64,000 nucleotides of DNA from Aphrophora alni (Eukaryota; Arthropoda; Insecta; Hemiptera; Aphrophoridae), in NCBI GenBank assembly GCA_963513935.1, contig OY740774.1, positions 97,905,668 through 97,969,667 on the forward strand. The letters are read 5' to 3'. The translations under genes and the position numbers were made by a program. The notes beneath the pieces were generated by a model, which saw only the letters and a program-made list of their open reading frames with translations, searched no databases and had not been told where the DNA came from. Shown here in pieces: positions 23,615-34,984 of the stretch; positions within the stretch are counted from its first letter, which is position 1; every line of letters begins with the position of its first letter.

Positions 23615-24553
23615 TTCGAGTGAAGTACGAAGGTGAATATTCTGGACTGAAGAGAATTTCGGCAGGGGTCCCACAGGGCAGTGTGTTGGGCCCAGTCCTA
23701 TACCTGTTGTACACAAGGGATCTTCCTACACTAGAAGAATCAATAATTGGTACATTTGCAGATGATACTGCGATTTTAGCAACTGATAAAATACCTGAAG
23801 AGGCGGTAACAAAGCTCCAGAGGACCACCGATGAGGTGTGTAAATGGACCAAAAAATGGCGAATTGGTCTTAATGAAGCAAAGTCAGTCAATGTTAACTT
23901 CACAAACAGCAAGTCCAATCATCGGGTCCCAATCTTAATAAATTCTGTTCCAGTTCCCTATGCTAATTCGGCTAAGTACCTGGGAATGACACTGGATGTA
24001 AAACTCAAATGGAAAGAGCATGTCAAAAAGAAAAAAAACAAGAACTAAACTTGAAGTTCAGGAAAATGTATTGGCTGCTTGGAAGACAATCACAACTGTG
24101 AATACACAACAAGCTATTGATTTATAAGCAGGTCTTAAGACCAGTATGGATCTACGGAATTCAGCTATAGGGCTGCACTAACAAGACAAATGTAAATTCA
24201 TTCAAGTGATTCAAAATAAAGTGCTTAGATGTATAGTGGATGCACCCTGGTACATCAGGAACGATAATCTACATAGGGACCTACAAATAGACCTAGTCAG
24301 TGATGAAATCAAAAAACAGGGAAGGAAACACAAACAACGCATCATTCAACATGAACACCATGATGTACAGGGACTGTTGGATGTCACTCGGGTGGAGAGA
24401 AGACTGAAGAGGACCAAGCCTTCAGATCTGATGGACTATAGTGATAGGGAATAACCATTGGGTCATATCCCTTACAAGTGTAAAAGTATGAAGTGTAAAT
24501 TGCTAGATGGGTACATACTCAGTTGTAATATTGAATTAATAAAAAAATAATAA
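23615..24553 (+). mobile_element. 5'-truncated Jockey-type non-LTR retrotransposon
   Basis: A 939-bp insertion bounded by a 13-bp direct duplication and ending in an (AATAA)/(TAA)n tail. It starts abruptly within the reverse transcriptase domain, as expected from incomplete target-primed reverse transcription. Because the duplication overlaps the TAA tail, the exact 3' boundary is uncertain by a few bases. Confidence 0.8.
23620..24454 (+). pseudogene. Jockey-type reverse transcriptase, C-terminal half
   Basis: The frame opens with GVPQGSVLGPVLYLLYT (RT motif 'PQGSxLxPxL'), then TFADDTAIL (the FADD catalytic box with both aspartates), then YLGMTLDVKLKWKEHV (the 'YLG-x-x-L-D-x-x-L-x-W' thumb motif). 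A frameshift in an A-run near 24031 is followed by LLIYKQVLRPVWIYGIQL in another frame, a stop, then DAPWYIRNDNLHRDLQI, the usual Jockey C-terminal region. No RNase H or zinc knuckle follows. At least two frameshifts and one or more stops make it non-functional. The N-terminal endonuclease and first RT motifs are missing by truncation. Confidence 0.85.
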
Positions 24554-24566
24554 TAATAATATGAAT
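24554..24566. repeat. Target-site duplication, right copy
   Basis: TAATAATATGAAT, overlapping the TAA-repeat tail of the insertion. Confidence 0.75.
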
Positions 24567-25114
24567 AATCCATCATTATCAAGCAACTTTAAAGCGAGAT
24601 CATTTAATGACAAAAGTAATAGGAAATACAACCACACCTACTGCACACTTGAACAAATCTCTGACAAATTAATAACTGCTAGGAGGTTTTATGTTTCGGT
24701 CAGGTAAAAACCTCACGTTGGAAAGTTTTGGAAAACAGTTTCAAATTTCATTTCTTTTTTCTCTGCTCATTACCTCTCATTCACATCATTATATTTAATA
24801 TTTTGGATTGCGCCATATATTCGTAGTCGAAGCACATGCGCGTCCTTACCTTGAAACCGTGCAGTCAATATTTTAAGTGACCGCCATTTTAAAACGGAAA
24901 ATCCAATCAAAAACCTCGTACATTAATCAACCGGTCTACGTGCAAAGGGCTTTATTCCTAAATTTCATAACGATTAGCGCATGCGTCGAACTACCTAAAA
25001 AAATACACAGAGATGAAATACCCAATGATTGAGTTAATACCCAGGGCTTCGTTCTGCCCGATCATTAAAGTTACATCTTCTACGCAAAACTACCAATTCC
25101 AAATAGTGTTATAT
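24567..25114. other. Non-coding DNA
   Basis: No gene recognised; it separates the two non-LTR insertions. A CGCCATTTTAAAACGG module lies at about 24882. Confidence 0.4.
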
Positions 25115-25128
25115 TAACTTCAATTATT
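25115..25128. repeat. Target-site duplication, left copy
   Basis: TAACTTCAATTATT, identical to 25733-25746. Confidence 0.85.
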
Positions 25129-25732
25129 TGCCAGGGCATGAGGGAAGAGCAGGCAACGAGGACGCAGATCAGCAAGCTAAACTTGGTGCATCTAAACCCT
25201 TTACAGGGCCATTTCCTATGTATGGATTTGGCCCTAAGGATTACCACGAGGTTATTACCAACTGGGCCAACAAAGTAATCAACAGAGAACCTGGAATACA
25301 TTGCCGGGTCTTATACATTCCAAGAAGTTCCTTAGCCCTAATAAAAAGAGAGGGAAGGAAGTGCTAAACCTAAGCAGAAGAGAGATAAAACTCCTCTGTG
25401 GTATACTAACAGGACATATCCATTGCAGGTATCACTTAAGTAAGATGGGCCTGGTGGACGATGATACTTGCAGGTACTGTGGTGAAGAGGTGGAACGCAT
25501 GGAACACATCATCATGGAGTGCCCGGCCTTATGCCAAAAAAGACATAAATTTCTAGAATTTATCTTCATTTCGGAAGAAGAATTACTAAACCTCCCGATC
25601 AGGGGTTTGATCAATTTTGTCAAAGACATAGATCTCTCCTGAGTCCAACAAGAGGGGGGCACAAAAGATCTAATTAGGTCACAGTGCAGGAGGCGCTTTC
25701 AAAACACTCTCCCCAATTCTTAATAATAATAA
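25129..25732 (+). mobile_element. 5'-truncated RNase H-type non-LTR retrotransposon
   Basis: A 604-bp insertion with a perfect 14-bp duplication on both sides and a (TAA)n tail at 25719-25732. Truncation lies inside the RNase H domain. The duplications are undiverged and only one frameshift disrupts about 170 codons, so it is among the youngest insertions in the window. Confidence 0.88.
25131..25642 (+). pseudogene. Non-LTR ORF2 end: RNase H plus C-terminal zinc motif
   Basis: The frame starts PGHEGRAGNEDADQQAKLGA, the RNase H 'G-H-x-G-x-x-G-N-E-x-A-D' signature. A frameshift at about 25285 moves to WNTLPGLIHSKKFL, then REIKLLCGILTGHIHCRYHL, then TCRYCGEEVERMEHIIMECP (C-x2-C ... H-x4-C), ending KDIDLS at a stop at 25640-25642. 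Domain order RNase H then Cys-Cys-His-Cys matches RNase H-bearing clades (I, LOA or R1-like; exact clade not settled) and separates it from the Jockey-type neighbour. Correcting for one lost base it is otherwise intact. Confidence 0.85.
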
Positions 25733-25746
25733 TAACTTCAATTATT
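25733..25746. repeat. Target-site duplication, right copy
   Basis: TAACTTCAATTATT immediately after the TAA tail. Confidence 0.85.
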
Positions 25747-26159
25747 ACTTGGCAACACTGTTTGTTTTAAATTTGAGTCTTGTATTAACTGAACGATCCG
25801 TAACAACGTTTTATTAGGGTAGATTGAATAAGTCGCAAGAAATGCTTGTAACATCTTGTAACCACATTTACCAAGACCTAATGAGACACGTACTGGTTTG
25901 AACATCTAGGGAATGAAAATTATATCATTAGCTTGTAATTGTATTGTCTGATTCAACACCAAGTCGCCTATCGTTATTGGTGGTTCAATTTATCTTCTAC
26001 TGAGTTAGCAAATCCAATTTACTTTAGAACAAACGAAATATTTTTTTTTACTGTTACTTAAATAAATTGAGAAAAAAATTGTGGAAAATTTTTAATCAAT
26101 AATTAATGAAAAATATTCACACAAAAAGAAAATACCTCAACAATAAATAAACCTAAAAG
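25747..26159. other. AT-rich non-coding DNA
   Basis: Nothing recognised. Confidence 0.4.
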
Positions 26160-26330
26160 GAATCATCCCTATCAGGTTTCTCTTGACCAACTTTTGTTCT
26201 TTTCCGACTCTGACGCTATTAGAGTATTCAAATGCTACGGAACTTTGTTATATGTTCTTTTTCTTTCTTGTTTTGTAAAGCGACAAAGACCGAAAGGTTT
26301 TTCGCTTTTACGCAACTAGAAAAAACAATT
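26160..26330 (+). repeat. Dispersed repeat family A, copy 2
   Basis: TATCAGGTTTCTCTTGACCA, TCCGACTCTGACGCTATTAG and the 3' block AAAGCGACAAAGACCGAAAG in family order; the 5' half is absent. Confidence 0.7.
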
Positions 26331-26982
26331 TCTCTTTTCAATTGACCTAACTGTATTACGTTTTATTATTGGGCTGTTAACATGATTGTGATAAGCTTGG
26401 ATTTATGTGATTTTTAATAAATAATCTCTAAACAGATTTTAATTAAACTGTTTGAACGTTATAGTTTAACTCATTTTTGGTTCGAATACTAAGCTTGGAA
26501 GTCTTTTTCCGCTCTTGGGGGCTGCAAGATCCTGTCAACGTTATAACATATGCGCTTCTATTGACCCTTCTCATCGAGATGACAGTTTTCTAGTGAGTTT
26601 TATGATGAATTTCTCGAGGCTGGAACTTTGAGAACATTATGCGTTGTTGACAAACATGTGGAATCAGTTAATTTAATGAATCTCACGTTTAAAAAAACAC
26701 ACAGCCATTTCTTTCAGCTTGCTGAGTATCAAGTTAGGACAGCATGTCGTGAATGGCGCTTCTGGTATATTTAAGGACAGTATGTCACATTGAGTCTCCA
26801 ACTCCTCCCACACATTCAGAAACGAAAAATTACAACAGTTCACCTCATAATGAAACCTCGCATAAATAGTATGCTACAAGACTTCTTCTCTTAGGTATAA
26901 AATCAACGGCAAAACCATGGTAACATATTAAAGGAGTTACGACATCCAAAAATGGTTATTTTTTAATAACCCAATATGTATA

Positions 26983-27002
26983 ATATATATATATATATAT
27001 AT
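26983..27002. repeat. Short (TA)n tract
   Basis: About ten TA units. Confidence 0.8.
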
Positions 27003-27179
27003 CCCATAAAAAATAGTTAAACGGTTATAAATTGTGTGTCATTTAAAGAACCAAAACTTTTCTAGTTATCTTTTATTATATTTCATAACGCAATTGAAAA
27101 CTCCAAACACTTGTAAATGTATTACATCTTTGCACTAAGAGTACTTGCGTCTTTTTTCTTGTTGTTTTAATTTAAAACC

Positions 27180-27275
27180 TTCTCTTTTCACCTATCCTCT
27201 CGGGTTTCTCTTCATTAACTATTCTTCTTTTTTTTCTACGCTGGCGCTATTAAAGTATTCCCGGCGTCTGCATTT
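27180..27275 (+). repeat. Dispersed repeat family A, copy 3 (short)
   Basis: CTATCCTCTCGGGTTTCTCT and TACGCTGGCGCTATTAAAGT match the family core; both ends are lost. Confidence 0.6.
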
Positions 27276-28129
27276 TATATTTTAAAAAAGAAAATTTGTT
27301 AAAAGATTATAAGATCGCGTGATTTTTCACCTTTAAAGAGTGATTTCGTTACAATATAATGTATTACTTAAAACTTCCTTAAGAGTGCACCTTATAACAA
27401 GGATAAAACAGGAGAACAATGTAGCGTTCCCGCGGCTAACACTTAAGATCTTCCTCTCTGAACCTTATTTTTAATTTTAGACGCAATATCAAGAGGAAAC
27501 GAGAATTTATTTTAAAATCCAAAAATACTACAATGGTTGTTTTAACCACTTCAAATAAAGGAGTGTTTCCCCTCCTCTTGTTCGCGTATAAATAGCATTA
27601 GGTAATACTGAAAATTAAAAATTTATGTTTTCCACAAATGATAGTTATTACTAAATTCCTGCGATACATTAATTTCGACGTAAGTTTTCAGACGGCCGAA
27701 TGTTTCTGTTTAGCCCTGCTATTGTGCAACCTTAAAATTAAATTGTAGAAAAAAAGAAGAAGATATGAAAACTTGAAAGTCCCTTAAGTAGTACAAGTAA
27801 ATTCATTAAAACACTATCGTTAACTTTTAATTAAAATGTACAGACTTTCTCCACAAAACCAATCAGAACAATTCGTAACCAAAACTATCAGTTCGCAAAT
27901 TGTTCAGTAAAAATGTGAGAATGAACCATGGTCTTTAAAAAAAAACATATATTTTAAAACACCCAAAAATTGCTTTGCTTGTGCAAGAAATACGTCTTCA
28001 ATGGAAATTGTATTTGATTAAAATCAAGTTTAATCGTTTTAAACACAACACATCTGAGACGGGTGGTCTGTTCCAAACGGTATAGCCTATTAATTGTAAT
28101 TTTTCACGCCGGTTTGAGTCATTAATCTT
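27276..28129. other. AT-rich non-coding DNA
   Basis: No gene or strong repeat recognised. Confidence 0.4.
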
Positions 28130-28515
28130 CACATTTCACTAAAATAGAGCCGATATTGTTTGGATGTTTTGTTTTTTACAGGTAAATCACTACCCGGATT
28201 TTTTTGAGATATGGCGACCAATATGTTTTGTTTGGGTCATTAAACATTCTACTTTAATAAAATTTAATCAAAATTATAAAAGCTCATTTTGAGAAATTTT
28301 TAATTTTGTGTTTTTTTTTATGGCAACTACTCCAAAATTTCGAAGAAATCGTTCCTAGATATAGCCAAAATATGCCTACATACCAAATTTATTTGATACA
28401 GCCCTGCAAACGTCAGAGAGATAGACATCTTTCTAAAAACCTTTTTCTTGGACTCGGGGGGGGGGGGGGTATCGTAAAAATCTGGACATCAACTCTTTGA
28501 CCCATCACTCTATAC
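28130..28515 (+). repeat. Dispersed repeat family B, copy 3
   Basis: GATATGGCGACCAATATGTT, GGCAACTACTCCAAAATTTC, TAGATATAGCCAAAATATGC, CATCTTTCTAAAAACCTTTT, GGACTCGGGG and TCTGGACATCAACTCTTTGA in the same order as copy 1; a G run is expanded at 28457-28469. Confidence 0.7.
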
Positions 28516-30522
28516 TACGTCCATGTGAGAACATTATAAATGTTATTTAATTAAAAGTCATCAAAATGTACACTTCGTAACGTTGAAAAGTCTTTTAAAA
28601 TTCTAAAAGGCCACCGAAAGTAATAAGGATCATTATCATTCATCCATCGTCTTCGCAACATTCCAATGCCATTCAGTTTAAGATTAAGTGGAGACTGTAG
28701 AGCTACGGACTGTAACAGGGGTCAGTTCTTGTGCCGTTTAATATTTATGAGGCATTGGCAAACAACAAACAGATGGAAGAGTTTATTAACGTGTGCTTTG
28801 ATTATAAACTACATATTGTAGAATATATTTAGACTTGTGAGTTTGACTCAGTTCAAGGTCTTTCAGAGTAGAGTAGACCTTGGATTTGTTAAATAAATAT
28901 TAGTTGTTCTTTAAAAACCATTCAATAAACTTGAAACACCAAAATAATAATAGAATAAGAAGTAACACTAAATACTACCAACAGGTACTTTCCAGCTGAA
29001 AAAAACACCACTTATAAATTAAAAAAATAAAAGTTAAATGCTTTATAGATGGGTTTAACACATTGGCTCCAGCACTGTTTTTCATGTAATATTCCAAACT
29101 CCTAAGAATTTCTCTCTCTCTTTTTTCCATATTTTTTTTGTAAGTAAATGGGCATTAGTTCGAAAATGGGGTTTGTAAGTTTCTTTACACTCATGAAATG
29201 GGCTATTTTAGAAACATTTTCAAGATGTACTACAATTCAAATAATTTAGTTTGAAAGCATAGGATTACAAATACTTTATGAAAACAACTCAATACCATAA
29301 ACTGTACAAATGAGCAAAATACTAATAGATCGTCATAATATTGAGTTAACAATGATAAGCAATAAAGTAATAATATTTATACCTTTATTAATTTATTGTT
29401 ACAAGATTAACTTTTCATTTATAAAATAAAGACCTGATTAATAGTCCATTGTGACTAATATAAAAAATGTAAAATAAAGTATATTTATTTCCTCACAAAG
29501 AAACATAAACAAAGAACCAAAAGCGTTTTTCAGATATAATGTTACATCAAATATTAACAGGCAGATTGACTTAAAAACCATCTTATCTTATCGAAAACTT
29601 ACAAACAAAACTATCAGCTGTCAACTAAAATGATAACAAACCCACAAAACTTATATTGATTTTAGTACATTATTTCTAACATTGTTTTAATTTCTATTGA
29701 CGCGTTTCGGTTGTGAAAACTCCATTTTTTATGTCACATATCCTCTTTTTTAATAAAAAAAAAATTTTTTTTCACAGTTTGTTTCAATTTTGTTGCTGTC
29801 TTTTCTTCTTTATTATTTTTTATTTCGATGTTGTTTCCTAATTTTCTTTAACATCTTTGCTGCCAAAAGTGTTGCATGTGTTTGTTTCTTTAAAAATAAA
29901 TATTAATACATATTCAATCTTTACTATAATGTGTTATATATTTATTATCTTCTCATATAACTTAATATAGAAAGAGTTATGTATAAGAGGGTTAAGTGTA
30001 TGTTAAAACACACGACTAAGGTCCATACACATGTAGAGATATTTCTTTTTATAAAGTCTCTTAAGTGGCAGTTTAAATTGTACAGACAATACGCACGTCA
30101 AATTATAAGTGTCCTTGATTTAACCTACGAAACCCAATAAAGAAAAATCAATGAAAATATAATCAATCATTTAATGGTTATTGAAATATTAAGTGTAAAC
30201 AAAGTTTGTACTTGGTGCAATTCCACATTAAGGCAAAAATAAATTAAACTTACAAAAAAATAATAAATCTTAAAATTTGTATGTCAGTTGTCTGAGATAT
30301 TCTTAATCAGTATAACTTCTGATTTTATTTGTTACGCCCACATAAGTTTTTTTAATAATGTTTCAATCCAATAGTTTTAAACTTTTTTCTTTTTTTAGTT
30401 TGTTGTTACTGATATTTTCCCTGTATGGGTCAACGGTCAATATAAATGCATAGTTTGAAATATATAGGATTTATTGTGACCGATTGCGAAACGAAATTAT
30501 AAGTAAATTTTACCCCCACCCC
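28516..30522. other. Very AT-rich non-coding DNA
   Basis: No gene recognised. Long A/T runs near 29750-29770. GACGCGTTTCGG at 29700 recalls the foldback arms at 14.1 kb but does not extend. Confidence 0.4.
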
Positions 30523-30799
30523 AAAATATATATTTATTTTTTGTGTAAATTTTACAAAAAACATTAAAAAAAACTAAAAACATTACTTTAAAATACATAT
30601 TGAGCTAAATTAATGAAATAAGACAAAAATAGAAAGTGGTAAGAAGTGAATTTAGGTACAACTGGTGCAGTAAAACTTTACAAATATATATAAAGTAAAT
30701 ATTTATTTATTTTCTTTGTACATTTTACGGAAACAAAATATAACATGTAACTAAAAGAAAGAATAAACATTACTTCAAAATACATCTAAGGAAATTAAT
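30523..30799 (+). repeat. Imperfect direct repeat, about 175-185 bp apart
   Basis: Two segments share AAATATWTATTTATTTT, TGTAMATTTTAC, AAACATTACTTYAAAATACA and GAAATTAAT-type ends (30523-30613 and 30696-30799). Confidence 0.55.
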
Positions 30800-31920
30800 T
30801 ATAAAAAGAAAAATACTAATTATAACTAATACTATATAATACTAGAACTCTCTGTTAAAAAACAACAATATAATAACTGAAAAGAAAAACAATGTAAAAA
30901 AAGAAAATAGGTACATCACTTAGGCCTTGATGAACAGACTACCTTATTTACTAAATTCCTTAATTTCCCCTATAATTACTATATTCATGGAGAAAAAAGA
31001 GCTATTTAAAATTAAACATAATATACACAAAACGTATGATAATATACACAAAATGTATGAATAAAAGCATAGACTATAATAATATTGAACAATTTCAAAT
31101 AAAAGAAAAATAAACAAAATACTTGAAACAACTGAAAATGTAGCAAACACACACGCGCGCGCGCTAGTACGTACACTTGTATACACACACACATACACTT
31201 TTATTTCCAAATACAAGGCTTTACAACAAATAATAAATGAAAATTTAAAACCAAGTAAATATACATTACAAATACGCAAACTCATTTTTTTCCAAATACA
31301 TTAGGAAATTTGCCTAACTCATAAAAACAACTTTATTTTAACGAATGAGTAAAATATACTGTATATAAAATGAACATCCATTGTCTTAACAGTTCTAAAA
31401 CGTTTTAACAATTTGAAATATATTCTTGAATGTTGTTAAATATTATCAAACAATATTAAAAATTTCATATGATTTACGTTACAAACTAGCTTCATTGAGT
31501 CAGGTTGTACGGTTTTTTTATTCATTTCCATTATATATAAAATATTTTTAAAACCTTATAAACTTCAAATGCTTTTTGCATATTATAAATGGTGATTAAA
31601 AATAAAGATATGAAAATGTAAATTTTCTAATAATAACCGAACAAAGATTCCCCAAAAATAGTTCGTTTAATAAGAACCTGCTAACAAACAAGTGGTTATT
31701 TTGTCAGAATGTGTATTCAGTTACTATTTATTATAAACACCATAAATGATACTCAAAATAAGAACAGCGTATAATACTTATGGCATGGAACCTATTAAAT
31801 TGCAATAAAGTAGTCTAATCACATTTAGTGAACACAATAATTGTATGCCAACCGAGGCTTTGTCAAACACGTGTCTGCTAATACTCATCCAAACAAACTT
31901 TTAGCGAAAGTGTCAAACAT
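30800..31920. other. AT-rich DNA upstream of the secreted-protein gene
   Basis: Only a short alternating purine-pyrimidine tract (CACACACGCGCGCGCGC and CACACACACATACAC, 31147-31197) stands out. A TATAAA-type box is not evident near the promoter. Confidence 0.45.
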
Positions 31921-32067
31921 GGACTGTTAAAACCAACGCGGGCCACGTAGTTGCCAGAGAAGGACGAGGATACCAGATCCTCTCTCTCTCCTTTTCTTTT
32001 TTCTTCTATCTAGTTGGTCTTGATTTCCCTGTTGAAATAGGAACAGCCGTTGTAGATGCGACCATAG

Positions 32068-32102
32068 TCAGTAGGCTCTCGACCGTCGGGCCAAGCAGAC
32101 CT
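32068..32102 (+). promoter_or_regulatory. TATA-less core promoter: Inr + MTE-like + DPE
   Basis: TCAGTA at 32068-32073 fits the arthropod initiator TCAKTY in five of six bases, with A+1 at 32070. Counting from that A, +28 to +33 is AGACCT (32097-32102), a perfect fit to the downstream promoter element RGWYVT at its obligatory position. Positions +18 to +29 (CGGGCCAAGCAG) match about 8 of 12 bases of the motif ten element. No TATA box. The ATG of a signal-peptide exon follows 72 bases after +1. Spacing seen in sequence; element definitions from Drosophila work; promoter function inferred. Confidence 0.65.
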
Positions 32103-32141
32103 TTCCAATACCTCTGACGTAGTGTAATATTAAGTGCAACA

Positions 32142-32214
32142 ATGAAGTGGTTTGGATGTGATTCGATCATAGTGGCATTGCTCGCAGTTTTTACCTTCGT
32201 TTGTTTAAATAATG
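32142..32214 (+). CDS. First coding exon of a secreted/membrane protein gene
   Basis: The ATG sits in a good insect start context (GCAACAATGAAG). The frame begins MKWFGC and continues with a hydrophobic core IIVALLAVFTFVCL before NN, a classic signal peptide or N-terminal anchor of 24 codons. After one further base (G) comes GTAAGTG, a near-ideal 5' splice site, so the exon ends in phase 1. This is the usual place for the first intron in genes for secreted proteins. It is too short to stand out as an open frame, but promoter, start context, peptide and donor all agree. No second exon could be recognised downstream, so the mature protein is unknown; the first intron may be long or leave the window. 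Possible products include any secreted enzyme, cuticular, odorant-binding or receptor protein. Confidence 0.7.
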
Positions 32215-33799
32215 GTAAGTGTTTTGAATTTGTTGAACCTGAATGTTGTTTAGTTTGATATAATCAGCATGTAACTAAAATACACGGAGACAGTTTAGAA
32301 ATGGATTCATCACAAATTCGTATACACTCGTTTCGCGTCCGACAACCATTTGTCTTTTTTCTTATCAGATATATAACTTCGCAGTGGGATAAAATAAGAA
32401 GCCTAGAGGCAGTGTACGCTTTTTTAAGTAAAGTATCTTATACGGAAAATCGAAAATTGATTTCGTACACTTTTCAAAATGCCGACAATTTAAAAATTCT
32501 AACATTGAATATCACAATTAACTCCACCAATAATGTACGTCACAAAATATTTTGATTTTTTAACGAAAAAATAACGACAATTTTACTTTTATTCTAGATT
32601 AAAGAACATTCAAAAGTTTTGGATTTTTTTTTTTTTTTTTTAATTTTCATCTATTCGGCCTACAATAAGAAGATACAATTCCTAGGTGATCATAGAATTC
32701 TGTGCCTTAGACAGTTAGCAAACACGCGATTGTTCTACCATTTTATCGATAATCTGATTAAACATTATCCTACAATGAAATTAAGTGCAGAGTTCGTCTT
32801 TAAAAACAAAATATTTTGTTTCTTGTAAATTGTTTGTAAAGTTAATTGTTTTAGAGTAAACGGAAATATAAATTTAAAAAATACAATTTAATTTTGATTT
32901 TTATAAAACTGGTACAAAAGAATGTGGTACTAAATCTAGACTCCATAAATTATTCAATTTTGGGTGGAAGTTATAAATTTGTTTTAAAAAGAACACGAAC
33001 CCAGAAACAAAAAGAAATGATTAAAATATTTTTTTCTGATTTTATGTGAGAATCCACTGCCAAATTTGCTATGTATAGTTTATAATTTAATTATGCGTTA
33101 AAATTCGATGATAAAAACATTTTGTACACATAAAAAGTATATTTTTTCAAAATTTTTAACTTCGAGATTTAGGTTAATACATTTTTAATTTCCAAACGAA
33201 ATAATATTGTGTAGACTTATATTTCTAATCAGCTTTATTAAACGATTATTTATTCTTCAATTTTAACTTTAAGTGGAATTAGGATGATTTTGTTATTATC
33301 TATAGATTTTTCTCAAATGTTTTATAACAATGGCAATACAAGTGTTTAGGTTATTTCGTACTTTGAAACCTAATAATTATAATAAAAAAATAATAAGTTA
33401 CTATATTAAATCTGTACATTTTACAAATTAAAAGGAAATATTTTTGTACGTATCCATATTATGGATAGAGTCATAATTATAAGATGGGTCAAAAAAAACC
33501 ATGTTATGTTTTTCGAAAATACCCCTGTTAAAAAAAAAAAAAAAAAAAGTGGTTTTTAATGGCGTCTGTCTACCGGCAGTCTGTACAGGTGAGCCAAACG
33601 TAAGCATATTTTGGCCGAATAATGGAGACATGAACAATTTTATTATTAAGGTTTTTTCCGCAACTTAACCTGTAACACGGTTTCTTATAATCAAACCTTG
33701 AACTTTAGTTCTAATCTTAGAATTGCAAAAACGTCTATCTCAATATAGTATAAAATAATTATAACTTCAAATTGGTTACCAACTTCAAAAAGTGGCAGT
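32215..33799 (+). other. Presumed first intron, AT-rich
   Basis: Starts with the GTAAGTG donor. Frames at 32301-32555 and 32619-32828 are low-complexity or unlike protein, and no acceptor-plus-exon was identified. Confidence 0.45.
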
Positions 33800-34080
33800 A
33801 TTTATATACCAAGTGTCCTAAAAGTCCCCCCCTATTATTTTTTTTATTAATGGAAATAGACAGATTTCCTTTTGGGAAAGTTTAGATAATCATAGGAGGA
33901 GTTTTTTGAAGTATCAACATTTTCAACCCTTACCCCCAAAATGGGGTAGTTTGAGAGTAAGTCAAGAATTTTAAATAGCAACCCCTATTTGGTGATACCT
34001 CATTTTAAAGGCCTTTAAAAAATAAGAATAATGGCGCAAATTAGAAGTCTCTAAGTTCATCCTACCCAACATAACGACCA
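33800..34080 (+). repeat. Dispersed 'ACTxTTTxGGGAC' type repeat
   Basis: ACCAAGTGTCCTAAAAGTCC, GGAGGAGTTTTTTGAAGT, CCCCAAAATGGGGTAGTTTG and CTCATTTTAAAGGCCTTTAA follow the block order of 55.41-55.69 kb. Confidence 0.55.
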
Positions 34081-34084
34081 ATTG

Positions 34085-34088
<4 letters not shown>

Positions 34089-34130
<42 letters not shown>
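34089..34130. repeat. (TA)n microsatellite
   Basis: About 21 TA units adjoining the end of the preceding dispersed repeat. Confidence 0.95.
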
Positions 34131-34133
<3 letters not shown>

Positions 34134-34984
34134 GTTTTTTTACATTTTCAAACACGAGGGTCATTAAAAATATTTAATACTGAATATTTCAAAAACCATT
34201 ACCTTTTTTAAAAAATGTACAACACCAAAGTATTTTACTCGTTTAACAACAAATAAGATAATATCATTTTTATAGTAAATCGGTGGGTAATTTCTACAAA
34301 AATAAACAACACCCGGAAGTTTACATATGTCGATTTCCCTCCACAATATTACTCATTTAGTAATAATAACAATAAACAACAGATACCATAGACTTCATGG
34401 TGTTGTATTCAATAACCAGGAAATTAAAAATGACTCATCGATAACTCGGTTAACCTTGAACTTTCACATTAAACACAACACTGTGCTCCAACGTAGTTCT
34501 TTGTAGAATGTTTGGACTAATATGAAATGCAGGCAGTTTACACTGAATCTCTGAAAATAGGGTGTCGTAGGACTTTCATGTTAATGGATTTCACCCGTAG
34601 ACTAATAAAGTTTTTAATGACCGCTAAAGTCTCTAAACAAGACCCGCATCTCATACAGTGAGCCAATTAGCAATCCCTCACCACTTGTGGATAGACTTGC
34701 GACGAGTTTTTACGTGATGTTTGGTTAATTGCACCTTTGTACGTACTGCTATAAGTACAGCCATATTGGATTTATCGCCTGTAAGAATAATGACGTCACG
34801 ATTTACCTCAGAATTATTATTGATGTCTCATTTTAAATAACAAATGAACACAGGTGTTATTCTTTTTTAGAAACATGAATATTTATTAGTTTTTGTAAAA
34901 AAATTATAACCTTTTCTTTAAAAAAAAATTTTAATTTGTACACAACCGAAAAAACACGTCGATTTATAAAAACAAATCTTTGAA
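34131..34984. other. Non-coding DNA
   Basis: No gene recognised; slightly more GC at 34480-34800 without a frame. Confidence 0.4.
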
